Shown: piece after piece, positions 1-6,155 of the stretch | Numbering within the stretch: the stretch's first letter is position 1 | Layout of the letters: each line of letters opens with the position of its first letter | Source: Patescibacteria group bacterium | Lineage (GTDB): Bacteria; Patescibacteriota; UBA1384; JAHJRZ01 | Assembly (NCBI GenBank): GCA_018830605.1 | Contig: JAHJRZ010000019.1 | Coordinates: 1-8,709 of the forward strand | Direction: 5' to 3' | Length of the DNA: 8,709 bases | Notes under the pieces: generated by a model | Seen by the model: the letters and a program-made list of their open reading frames with translations, nothing else | The model's database searches: none | Told to the model about the DNA's origin: nothing | Translations under genes and position numbers: made by a program

Positions 1-1044
1 CGGATATTCTTTATCATAGTCATCAAACAACTGCGGGATGGACTCGCCCTCTGGGTCAAAATTGATCGCTCGCTCGATTGGAGTCCTTAAAATTAAATAC
101 CTCAAAACCTGCGGGGGCAGAATCTCAAACATATCCCGCGCCGTCACCCCCAGCCCCTTTGAGGAGCTCATTTTTTTGCCGCCGATTAAAAAGTGTTCGT
201 AAACGATATTATACGGCTCTTTAATTTTTAAAACCTCGGTGGCAATAGCTCGGGCAATATCTCTTGAGCCGCCGGCCGCATTATGGTCTTTGCCCGCGCC
301 CTCAACATCAGTGCCATAAACCTTCCATTTGGCCGGCCACTCAACCTTATAAGGAAGCTTGGCCCCGCCCTTATAGGGCGAACCCCAGCCCTTGTAGCCA
401 CAACCGACGGCCCACTCGACTAAATCCTCGCGGCACTCATAATAAACCCTCTCACCAAAATTTTTGGTGTGAGGGTAAACTTTGTCATTTTCAAACTTTG
501 AAGCATAAGTCGTGCCGATCTTGCCGCACTTGGGGCAGACCATGGAGATCGGCAGCCAGTCTCTTGCCTTATTTGAGCCCGAAACTTTTTTATAAATCTT
601 TCTAATCTTATCGGCATTTTCTAGAATTTCTTTGATAACCGCGTCAAATTTTCCCGCTCTATATTCTTCAGATAGCCAAATAATTTTCGGTTTTGCGCCG
701 CAGGCTTCAAAAATCTCCCTAAAATCATAAGCAAAATACTCGGCAAAACTCTTAAATCCTTTTTCCGGCGCCGGAATATCGCAGAGCGGCTTACCCATTT
801 CGGGCAGATATTTTTTTTGGTCAACATATACTGGCAGACCGTCCATTGGATCAAAGTCATCATAGCCATAAACAAATTCGGCTTTTTTATCTTTTTTCTT
901 TAACCCTTTAAAAACTTCATCATGAATAAAAACTCCCCGAAGCGAACCAATATGAATCTTGCCAGAAGGAGTAATGTAATCAGAGACTAAAAAATCCTTT
1001 TGTGTCTTCCCAAGATCATCTAAAATTTTTTCAAGCCAAAGCAT
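1..1044 (-). CDS. lysK: Class I lysyl-tRNA synthetase (partial, C-terminal part beyond left edge)
   Basis: Attaches lysine to tRNA-Lys in the cytoplasm, using ATP. The frame is open from an ATG at 1044 to the window edge, giving the first 348 residues of a protein that is usually about 500 or more. The class I Rossmann-fold signatures are clear: an HIGS version of the HIGH motif at residues 31-34 and KMSSSKG at 291-297. Between them a CPKCG at 169-174 plus Cys204 and Cys215 could form a zinc-binding insertion, and GKDHNAAGGS at about 251-260 lies in the catalytic domain. These features fit the archaeal-type class I LysRS (also found in spirochaetes, alphaproteobacteria and some other bacteria), not the common class II LysS. 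The C-terminal anticodon-binding region is outside the window. The gene starts 34 bp after greA on the same strand. It has no clear Shine-Dalgarno and no convincing promoter of its own, so it is probably cotranscribed with greA. Confidence 0.93.
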   Translation of the reverse strand, partial: MLWLEKILDDLGKTQKDFLVSDYITPSGKIHIGSLRGVFIHDEVFKGLKKKDKKAEFVYGYDDFDPMDGLPVYVDQKKYLPEMGKPLCDIPAPEKGFKSFAEYFAYDFREIFEACGAKPKIIWLSEEYRAGKFDAVIKEILENADKIRKIYKKVSGSNKARDWLPISMVCPKCGKIGTTYASKFENDKVYPHTKNFGERVYYECREDLVEWAVGCGYKGWGSPYKGGAKLPYKVEWPAKWKVYGTDVEGAGKDHNAAGGSRDIARAIATEVLKIKEPYNIVYEHFLIGGKKMSSSKGLGVTARDMFEILPPQVLRYLILRTPIERAINFDPEGESIPQLFDDYDKEYP

Positions 1045-1078
1045 ACATCTTTAATTTAACAGAATTTTATATTAATTT

Positions 1079-1573
1079 CTACTTAATTTCGAGAACCTTA
1101 TACTTAATCACCCCATGAGGCACTCTGACCTCCGCCTCCTCGCCTTTTTTAAGGCCAATTAGAGCTTTGGCGAGCGGCGAATTGCCGGAGATCTTGCCCT
1201 TGACTGGATCAGATTCGACTGAACCAACTATCTCAAATATCTTGAGAGTCCGATGACTCCGACGAGTATCGGACTCCGTCGGAGAATTATTGATGCTCAC
1301 CTTAACTCTCGAGCCATAACCAACCCTGCCTTTAACTCTCAAGCCAGAAATTAAGCTCGAATTTTTGATCATTGATTTAAGCTCCATAATCTTCGATTCC
1401 ACTAGGACCTGTTCATTTTTAGCGTCCTCGTATTCTGAATTCTCGGAAATATCGCCGTACTCTTTAGCTTCTTCAATCCTCCGGGCGATCTCTTTCCTTT
1501 TTGTTGTTTTGAGATAATTGAGCTCATCCTCAAGTTTTTTTAACCCTTTTTTAGTGACGAGCAATCTTTCCAT
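1079..1573 (-). CDS. greA: Transcription elongation factor GreA
   Basis: Rescues backtracked RNA polymerase by inserting its coiled coil into the secondary channel and stimulating cleavage of the RNA 3' end. Residues 1-75 form the N-terminal antiparallel coiled coil. Its acidic tip, GDISENSEY at 40-48, retains the conserved Asp41 and Glu44. Residues 80-164 are the FKBP-like C-terminal domain, with the family signatures FEIVGS, GKIS and SPLAKALIG. At 164 aa it is slightly longer than E. coli GreA (158). The excess lies in the loop between VKV (90-92) and FEIVG (113-117), which holds about 20 residues where E. coli has about 10. Residues 97-110 of this loop are encoded by a palindromic DNA element described separately. 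The ATG at 1573 is only 9 nt after a -10 box and has no Shine-Dalgarno. lysK follows after 34 bp, so the two form a likely operon. Confidence 0.96.
   Translation of the reverse strand: MERLLVTKKGLKKLEDELNYLKTTKRKEIARRIEEAKEYGDISENSEYEDAKNEQVLVESKIMELKSMIKNSSLISGLRVKGRVGYGSRVKVSINNSPTESDTRRSHRTLKIFEIVGSVESDPVKGKISGNSPLAKALIGLKKGEEAEVRVPHGVIKYKVLEIK
1246..1284 (-). repeat. Interleaved inverted-repeat element inside greA coding sequence
   Basis: On the plus strand, GAGTCCGAT (1246-1254) is the reverse complement of ATCGGACTC (1268-1276), and CTCCGACG (1257-1264) that of CGTCGGAG (1277-1284). The order is therefore A-B-A'-B'. Inside the A pair, ACTC (1256-1259) also pairs with GAGT (1264-1267). 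That extends the stem to 13 bp with one bulged base (1255) and a 4-nt loop (1260-1263). The A and B stems share bases, so they are alternative folds, although the B' arm could also pair with the loop as a pseudoknot. The element is read in frame as GreA residues 97-110. A shorter hairpin (TCTCAA 1231-1236 with TTGAGA 1242-1247) abuts it. It resembles in-frame palindromic elements such as those of Rickettsia, but no relation to a known family can be claimed. Confidence 0.75.
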
Positions 1574-1582
1574 AATAAAGAA

Positions 1583-1611
1583 ATTTTAAGCTATAAAAAA
1601 AAATGTGTCAA
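1583..1611 (-). promoter_or_regulatory. Promoter of greA-lysK, leaderless layout
   Basis: On the minus strand, a perfect TTGACA -35 box (1611-1606), a 17-bp spacer containing a run of nine T residues, and a TAAAAT -10 box (1588-1583, 5 of 6 matches to consensus). Only 9 nt (1582-1574) separate the -10 box from the greA ATG, so transcription should begin within a few bases of the start codon. No Shine-Dalgarno is present. This supports both the chosen start codon and a leaderless or nearly leaderless mRNA. Confidence 0.8.
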
Positions 1612-1630
1612 CCCCCGCATTCGAGACGAT

Positions 1631-1667
1631 ATTTGAACTTTTTCAGATACCCTTAAAAAAGTCAAAT
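1631..1667. repeat. AT-rich imperfect hairpin between fic and greA
   Basis: ATTTGA-A-CTTTTT (1631-1643) pairs with AAAAAGTCAAAT (1656-1667). This gives a 12-bp stem with one bulged base (1637) and a 12-nt loop. It lies just after the end of fic and upstream of the greA promoter. It could weakly terminate fic transcription, but the stem is AT-rich and no U tract follows it in the fic direction, so it is not a standard intrinsic terminator. Confidence 0.35.
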
Positions 1668-1688
1668 TATGTAACAGATTTGTCCATT

Positions 1689-2717
1689 TTATTTTAGTTT
1701 GTAATATGTTGCTTTCCCTCTGCCCATTCTATTGATTAATCCAAGTTTAATCAGTTTATTGAAATCCAAGTTTCGGGTCGGTTTGGCACGGTCAGTCAGC
1801 TTGGCATAATCTCGGTCAGCAATTATGCCATTTTTTTCAATGAATTCCAGAATTTTTTTGTGGTATGGTTTTAAGAAAGTTTCAGGAGTGATGCTTTCTT
1901 TTTTGAGAATATCACCGACGCGCAACAGCTCATCAATAATACCATCAGTGAAATAAGTGAGCCAGTCAGAGAAATCGATTTTATCTTTAAGGTCGTAATA
2001 ATTGCCGCGGAGGCCGACCTTTTCAAAATATTTAGTCACATTCTGATTATAGTAATTCTCAAAACTGAAAAGATTAAATGTATTCAACCCCATATTAGCC
2101 AAAAGAACTTTGGTGGCAAGTCGGGAGGTTCTGCCATTGCCGTCAATAAAAGGATGGATAATGACGAATTGTTTATGAAAGATTCCCGCCAAGATCAAGG
2201 GATCAATTTTGTTTTTGTTTTGATTAATAAATAATATCAAACTTTTCATTAATTTTTCTATGTCCTTGTGATCCGGCGGTAAATAGACGGCTTGTCTTAA
2301 TTTGGGATTATTAACAAAGACTGGTTCAGTTCGCAATTGACCGCAACGATAATCAGAAATTAAGCCCAGAGTTACCATTTTTTGAATCTTCAAGATAAGT
2401 TCAAGATTGAATTTAATTTTCTTTTTATTGATTAGATTATTTAGATAAACGAGAGCTTGATTATAATTTAAGACTTCGCGTTCAGTGTCACGAATATGTT
2501 CAGGTCTATTTTTGAGAATTCTTCTGACTTCAGTCAAAGGGAGTGGGTTGCCTTCGATGCTAGTTGAGGAGTGTGAAGAGGTTTCTCGCGCTTTTTTTTC
2601 CAGTTCTGCCAAAATCACTTCCGGGAAGCGGCGATGATTAAAATCAATTATCAACTCGCCAATTCGTTTGATATTGGCTAAGAGTTCTGAAGAGATGGTA
2701 TATTTTGGTTTAAACAT
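1689..2717 (-). CDS. Class II Fic protein (probable AMP-transferase) with C-terminal winged helix
   Basis: Fic proteins usually transfer AMP from ATP to a hydroxyl side chain of a target protein. This 342-aa protein has the full Fic core motif HPFIDGNGRTSR at residues 188-199, with catalytic His188 and the nucleotide-binding Gly-Asn-Gly-Arg (193-196). The beta-hairpin flap carries YLPPDH at 145-150. Near the N-terminus, S51-x3-E55-G56 matches the class II inhibitory helix motif, whose glutamate blocks productive ATP binding, so the enzyme is likely autoinhibited. Residues 1-70 form a Fic N-terminal type domain. Residues about 284-342 look like a winged helix-turn-helix, common in free-standing bacterial Fic proteins and suggestive of DNA binding or autoregulation. 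No antitoxin-like partner overlaps it. The target protein cannot be predicted. The promoter sits immediately upstream and leaves a leader of about 2-3 nt. Confidence 0.92.
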   Translation of the reverse strand: MFKPKYTISSELLANIKRIGELIIDFNHRRFPEVILAELEKKARETSSHSSTSIEGNPLPLTEVRRILKNRPEHIRDTEREVLNYNQALVYLNNLINKKKIKFNLELILKIQKMVTLGLISDYRCGQLRTEPVFVNNPKLRQAVYLPPDHKDIEKLMKSLILFINQNKNKIDPLILAGIFHKQFVIIHPFIDGNGRTSRLATKVLLANMGLNTFNLFSFENYYNQNVTKYFEKVGLRGNYYDLKDKIDFSDWLTYFTDGIIDELLRVGDILKKESITPETFLKPYHKKILEFIEKNGIIADRDYAKLTDRAKPTRNLDFNKLIKLGLINRMGRGKATYYKLK

Positions 2718-2726
2718 CTTGGACTA

Positions 2727-2755
2727 ATCATAGACGATTGGTAGACGATTGTCAA
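2727..2755 (-). promoter_or_regulatory. Promoter of fic with direct-repeat operator candidate
   Basis: On the minus strand: TTGACA (2755-2750), a spacer of exactly 17 bp and TATGAT (2732-2727, 5 of 6 matches). The -10 box is 9 nt from the fic ATG and there is no Shine-Dalgarno. The spacer is filled by a direct repeat. On the plus strand, TAGACGATTG occurs at 2731-2740 and again at 2742-2751, an 11-bp period of about one helical turn. The copies touch both the -10 and -35 boxes. A repressor, possibly Fic itself through its winged helix, could bind here; that is inference. Confidence 0.8.
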
Positions 2756-2970
2756 GCCCCATAATTCATTTTTACAATTTATTGATTTTAGAGATCGAAT
2801 TTGATAATCTGTGGGGTGGAAATGGCGAGGTGTTTAGGATCAAAATTCGTTCGTATTTTTTCAGCGATAGCATAAAAATTACGAATTATAATTTCACCCA
2901 TCCGCTCCTACAACTTCGAAAGTCTGCCTGCCATACCTGTCATTAGCGAACAAGTATAAATTCCCCTTCC

Positions 2971-2985
2971 CCACCTACGAGGTGG
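2971..2985. repeat. Short perfect hairpin in intergenic spacer
   Basis: CCACCT, loop ACG, AGGTGG: a 6-bp GC-rich stem with a 3-nt loop. It is not followed by a T run on either strand, so it is not an intrinsic terminator. It is the most GC-rich patch of this spacer and lies 76 bp upstream of the ATG of the 90-aa gene. Confidence 0.45.
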
Positions 2986-3023
2986 AGATGGCGCAGAATC
3001 CATCAATTTGTGGTAAACTGATA

Positions 3024-3051
3024 TTGACAATCAAATTATAAAAGGTAATCT
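3024..3051 (+). promoter_or_regulatory. Probable promoter of the 90-aa protein / protease pair
   Basis: TTGACA (3024-3029), a 16-bp spacer and TAATCT (3046-3051, of the TAnnnT type but only 3 of 6 consensus matches). The -10 box is 10 nt before the ATG at 3062, the same layout as at greA, fic and mreB. An alternative -10, TATATT (3051-3056), matches consensus better but would need a 21-bp spacer. No usable Shine-Dalgarno precedes the ATG; the only AGG (3043-3045) is 16 nt away. Confidence 0.55.
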
Positions 3052-3061
3052 ATATTTACCT
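3043..3061. promoter_or_regulatory. Inverted repeat covering -10 and start region (operator candidate)
   Basis: AGGTAA (3043-3048) and TTACCT (3056-3061) are perfect reverse complements separated by 7 bp. The repeat covers the proposed -10 box and ends at the base before the ATG. A dimeric repressor bound here would block polymerase. If transcription starts further upstream, the same sequence would instead form an RNA hairpin against the start codon. No protein known to bind it can be named. Confidence 0.55.
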
Positions 3062-3334
3062 ATGAACCATAACGATGAACTAATAAAAAAAGCAGACATC
3101 CAAAAAATTGCCGCCAAAGGGACAAAGATTTACGAAAAAGTAAAAAATAATTACGAACCTCAAAATAATGGTAAGTTTATAGCCATTAATGTTGATAATG
3201 AGGATATTTTTCTGGCTGATAACAGCAGTGAAGCTGTGGAGAAAGCTCGCCAGAAATATCCCAATAAAGTTTTTTATGTGGTAAAAATCGGTTATTCGGC
3301 AACCGAAATTATGGCCAAATTAAAAACAAATTAA
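3062..3334 (+). CDS. Small protein of unknown function, partner of the downstream protease
   Basis: A 90-aa protein without signal peptide or membrane segment. Residues 1-30 are charged and probably helical. Residues 38-77 (GKFIAINV ... YPNKVFYVVKIG) have the pattern of a small alpha/beta fold: a strand, an acidic turn, a helix (SSEAVEKARQKYP) and a final strand. This resembles the DUF5678-type pattern (GKWVA ... A..KYPG....V..VG), which I recall next to retropepsin-like proteases; that resemblance is from memory and needs a profile search. The ATG at 3062 follows the inverted repeat directly. The protease gene begins 3 bp after the stop, so the two are almost certainly one transcription unit. 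No catalytic motif is visible. It could be a substrate, inhibitor or chaperone of the protease. Confidence 0.8.
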   Translation: MNHNDELIKKADIQKIAAKGTKIYEKVKNNYEPQNNGKFIAINVDNEDIFLADNSSEAVEKARQKYPNKVFYVVKIGYSATEIMAKLKTN

Positions 3335-3337
3335 GCT

Positions 3338-3703
3338 ATGATCAAGGGAGTAATTGATAGCAGTAATCGACCTCTTATCGAAATAACAATTGGCTGGCGA
3401 TATGGAGTCCAAAGTATAGTAGCTTTGGTTGATACTGGTTTTTCTGGTGAATTAAAACTATCTCCTAAAGAAGCTCTTGATCTGAACTTAATGACAACTC
3501 ATACGGAAAAAGTTCAATTAGCAAATAATAAATTTGTTGATATGCAGGCCTCGCTGGCAATGGTTTCGATGGAGAAGACAACCAAATTAGTTAATGTTTT
3601 GATAAGCGAAGGCCTGCCGATAATAGGAGTAGGATTATTAAAAAGATTTGAATATATCTTAAGAATTAATTTCAAAAATAATCATCTGGAACTAAAAAAA
3701 TAA
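3338..3703 (+). CDS. Retropepsin-like (clan AA) aspartic protease
   Basis: A 121-aa protein with the hallmark of single-domain retroviral-type aspartic proteases. A beta-strand leads into VDTGFSGEL at residues 31-39, with Asp32 as the expected catalytic aspartate (D-T-G). Towards the C-terminus LPIIGVGLLKRF (93-104) supplies the hydrophobic-hydrophobic-Gly element that supports the active site. The length equals one lobe, so activity would require a homodimer. No signal peptide is visible, so it is probably cytoplasmic. The substrate is unknown; the tightly coupled 90-aa protein upstream is the obvious candidate partner. The start ATG at 3338 is 3 bp after the upstream stop and lacks a Shine-Dalgarno, suggesting coupled translation. 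Its last 22 bp overlap the end of the convergent mrdA gene. Confidence 0.82.
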   Translation: MIKGVIDSSNRPLIEITIGWRYGVQSIVALVDTGFSGELKLSPKEALDLNLMTTHTEKVQLANNKFVDMQASLAMVSMEKTTKLVNVLISEGLPIIGVGLLKRFEYILRINFKNNHLELKK

Positions 3704-5619
3704 TTTAAAATATTAACTGCTACCGGTTCGGCTGAAACGTAGCCCTCCCCGCCGTTCTCAATCAACACAGTAATGGCGACCTCGGGATTTTCATAAGGCG
3801 CAAAGGCGGTAAACCAGCCAAAGTCCGGCTCTCCGGCTCGGCCGGATTGGGCCGTGCCGGTCTTGCCGGCTGATGAGACCGGCAGAACGTTAAGTTTATC
3901 GCAGCTGCCGCTTATGACACAAGCTCTCATCCCCTGGCGCACGATATTGAGATTTGAGGAAGTAATAAAATCTTTTCTTAACACTTCCCTGGGGACATCT
4001 GTCGTCTTCTCATCAAGGGATGAAGTGATTGCCAAGCCGAGTCTCGGCTTGTAAAGCGTGCCGCCATTAGCAATAGCCGCCGTGTAATTATTAATCTGCA
4101 GAGGAGTCACTCCCAAATCTCCCTGGCCGATCGAGAGATGATAAGTATCTCCCAAGACCCAGGGTTCTTTCTTGGTCCTCTCTTTCCATTCAGGATCAGG
4201 CACCAGTCCCTTGGCCTCACCATCCAGATCAATTCCAGTCTTCTCTCCCAGACCAAAGAGCCGAAAATATTTATCTAATCGTTCAACGCCCAAACCCTTG
4301 ATGCGATCATACCCGCCGCCAACGGTATAAAAGAAGACATTGCAGGATTCAGCCAGCGCCTTAATGATATTGACTCCGCCGTGCGCTTTCCAATCAATAA
4401 AACGGTAAATAATACTCGGATCGTATTGGTTGGGAACCTCAATAAAACCCTTATCAATAATCCAGTCATTGACCGTCACCACTCCCTCCTCAAGCGCGGC
4501 TGCTGCCACCACCGGCTTGATGGATGAACCAGAAGGATAGACGCCGGCCACCGCGCGATTAAAAAGCGGCTGATTTGGATCATTAATAAGACTTGGATAA
4601 GCATCTTTAAGAGTCGGACTCTCAAAAATATTATTATCAAAGTCCGGCAGAGAGACCATAGCTAAGATCTGACCGTTTCTGGGATCAGAGACAATGACTA
4701 CTCCCTTTTTTAGATTCTGGGCCTTGAGCTGCGCCTCGAGCATCTCTCTGGCTTTTTTTTGCAATTTGAGGTCTAGACTTAAGATTAAGCTGTCTCCGGC
4801 CAAGGGATCGCGTTTCGCAATTATCTTCTGCAGTCGGCCGGACGAGTCAACCTCAATCTGCTCTCTGCCGTCAGCCCCTTTAAGATAAGTCTCATAAGTC
4901 TTTTCGATTCCGGCCTTGCCGATCTTATCATTTAAATCATACTCCGGGCTCGCTCTGTACTCCTCTTCGTTAATATCGCCGACATAGCCCAAAAGATGAC
5001 CCAAGTCAGCACCGGTGATATAACCGCGGGTTGACCTTTTTTCTACAGCCAAACCCTTGATATTAGAGGCCTTCTCTTCAAGAATAAAGGCCTCCTCAAG
5101 AGGAATATTTTCTTTTAAGACGACGCTCTCCAGAATCTTATCTTTCTTGGGCTCGATCTTGTCTCTAATCTCAAGCAGGGGAATCGCGCTCATCTCGGAA
5201 ATTTTTTGGTAGTATTCTTCTCGTTCTTCCTCCTTTTTAGGGAGATCAGCCGCGTAAACGACCAGAGTAAAATCAGGAATATTTTTAGCCAGAACTTGCT
5301 TTTGGCGGTCATAAATAATGCCTCTAGAGGCCGAAATATCACGGGTGCGGATACGATTTCCTTCAGCCAGGGTCTTATTATAATCGCCTTGGATCACCTG
5401 CAAAATCCAGAGTCGGGTAAAAAGAATGATAAAGACCAAGATAACCGTAAGATAAAACCAAAAAAAATAACTGCGCCGGATATTCTCAACCCTGACTAAT
5501 ATCTCCTCGCTCCCGGATATCTCCTCCTCTCCCTCTCCCTGGTACTCCTCATCATCAATAAAATAATTTTTTTTGTTAGCCAAAAGATTCTTCTTTATCT
5601 TTTTAAAAAAATTGCTCAT
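3682..5619 (-). CDS. mrdA: Penicillin-binding protein 2, peptidoglycan DD-transpeptidase of the elongation machinery
   Basis: Crosslinks peptidoglycan during lateral wall growth, anchored in the membrane with its catalytic domain outside. It has 645 aa, close to E. coli PBP2 (633). Residues 1-50 are a hydrophilic, acid-rich cytoplasmic tail. About 51-74 is the single transmembrane helix. About 90-270 is the class B PBP dimerisation domain (SRGIIYDR at 98-105, GKAGIEKTYE at 234-243). The transpeptidase domain has all three motifs: S365-S-I-K368 (nucleophile Ser365), S425-C-N427 and K586-T-G588. It starts 2 bp after mreD and ends the mltG-mre operon; no rodA follows. The gene ends in TGA where the family is expected to end, so UGA is a stop here. 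The 3' end overlaps the convergent protease gene, with no room for a terminator between them. Confidence 0.96.
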   Translation of the reverse strand: MSNFFKKIKKNLLANKKNYFIDDEEYQGEGEEEISGSEEILVRVENIRRSYFFWFYLTVILVFIILFTRLWILQVIQGDYNKTLAEGNRIRTRDISASRGIIYDRQKQVLAKNIPDFTLVVYAADLPKKEEEREEYYQKISEMSAIPLLEIRDKIEPKKDKILESVVLKENIPLEEAFILEEKASNIKGLAVEKRSTRGYITGADLGHLLGYVGDINEEEYRASPEYDLNDKIGKAGIEKTYETYLKGADGREQIEVDSSGRLQKIIAKRDPLAGDSLILSLDLKLQKKAREMLEAQLKAQNLKKGVVIVSDPRNGQILAMVSLPDFDNNIFESPTLKDAYPSLINDPNQPLFNRAVAGVYPSGSSIKPVVAAAALEEGVVTVNDWIIDKGFIEVPNQYDPSIIYRFIDWKAHGGVNIIKALAESCNVFFYTVGGGYDRIKGLGVERLDKYFRLFGLGEKTGIDLDGEAKGLVPDPEWKERTKKEPWVLGDTYHLSIGQGDLGVTPLQINNYTAAIANGGTLYKPRLGLAITSSLDEKTTDVPREVLRKDFITSSNLNIVRQGMRACVISGSCDKLNVLPVSSAGKTGTAQSGRAGEPDFGWFTAFAPYENPEVAITVLIENGGEGYVSAEPVAVNILNYFFSSR

Positions 5620-5621
5620 AC

Positions 5622-6155
5622 TTAAAAACCAACTAAAATTTTTTTCTCTTTTTCCCCAATAATCTTATATAATTTCAAAAGCGAGACCAACTTCAAAGCT
5701 ATAATATAAAAAGGAAAAGCAAGGACTAAATTTAATAAGGCGCTCGGAAGAATATTATAAAGCAAGATATAAGAAAAATTAAGACCATTTATATATGTCA
5801 ATCCCGATAAAACTATCAAATCAAAAACAATTGAGGCAAAAAAAACAGAAACCGAGACTAAAAAAAAGCCCGGCTGATGTGAAATCTTGCTCTCCAAAAA
5901 AGAAAGGATAAAATATATTAATAAGACGGCGATGACCGAAAGGCCAAAGAAAGAATAAAGATATAAATCATAAAAAACCGCCAAAGAGAGCGAGATAAGG
6001 AGCCCCTCTTTTTTAATCCCCAGCAAAAAAGAAGAGATGAGGATCAAAACGATAAGATTAACCACGGCATTTAGTATCGTCAAGCCAGAAAAAAAGCCAA
6101 GGGCCAGAGCTAAAAAAATAATAATAAAAAGTAAAAGAATAAGATATTTACTCAT
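5622..6155 (-). CDS. mreD: Rod shape-determining membrane protein MreD
   Basis: An integral membrane component of the rod complex that works with MreC to coordinate MreB filaments with wall synthesis. The 177-aa protein is almost entirely hydrophobic, with about five or six membrane segments (roughly 5-25, 27-46, 52-70, 71-88, 97-118, 128-158) and a short charged tail. The central stretch with Asp63 (FYDLYLY, then FFG at 69-71) matches the poorly conserved MreD signature of an Asp followed by a Gly a few residues later. Sequence alone is weak for MreD, but position between mreC and mrdA is decisive. Its ATG directly abuts the mreC stop (TAAATG). An AAGGA Shine-Dalgarno inside the end of mreC makes it one of the few genes here with a visible ribosome binding site. 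Confidence 0.9.
   Translation of the reverse strand: MSKYLILLLFIIIFLALALGFFSGLTILNAVVNLIVLILISSFLLGIKKEGLLISLSLAVFYDLYLYSFFGLSVIAVLLIYFILSFLESKISHQPGFFLVSVSVFFASIVFDLIVLSGLTYINGLNFSYILLYNILPSALLNLVLAFPFYIIALKLVSLLKLYKIIGEKEKKILVGF

Larger units (their letters stand above)
2718..3061. other. 344-bp divergent intergenic region
   Basis: This is the spacer between the divergent fic (minus) and the 90-aa gene (plus). It holds the fic promoter at its left end and the promoter and inverted repeat of the plus-strand pair at its right end. A perfect 6-bp hairpin lies in between (2971-2985). The middle, about 2760-2960, contains a 65-codon open frame that I do not believe is coding, and no RNA gene that I recognise. 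It has no insertion sequence ends. Confidence 0.6.

Noticed and set aside
264..605. 113-codon plus-strand frame rich in Pro, Arg, His and Cys
   Set aside because: It is antisense to the class I LysRS, whose frame is open and carries all motifs; its composition is typical of a shadow frame.
1020..1078. Separate promoter for lysK in the greA-lysK gap
   Set aside because: A TTAAAT lies 9 nt before the ATG, but the position for a -35 box has only 2 of 6 matches, so cotranscription with greA is more likely.
1631..1667. Intrinsic terminator for fic
   Set aside because: The hairpin is AT-rich and lacks a U tract after it in the fic direction, so it is listed only as an inverted repeat.
2844..2887. 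Inverted repeat AATTCGT (2844-2850) and ACGAATT (2881-2887)
   Set aside because: Only 7 AT-rich base pairs 30 bp apart, which is expected by chance in this composition; no promoter or gene boundary coincides.
2749..2946. 65-codon plus-strand open frame in the fic upstream region
   Set aside because: It begins inside the fic promoter, at the -35 box, has no ribosome binding site or promoter of its own, and its product has no recognisable domain. It is better explained as chance in a non-coding spacer.
3682..3684. Possible recoding of UGA (glycine, as in Absconditabacteria and Gracilibacteria)
   Set aside because: The TGA ends PBP2 at the length and position expected for the family, and I found no in-frame TGA inside the genes I followed.
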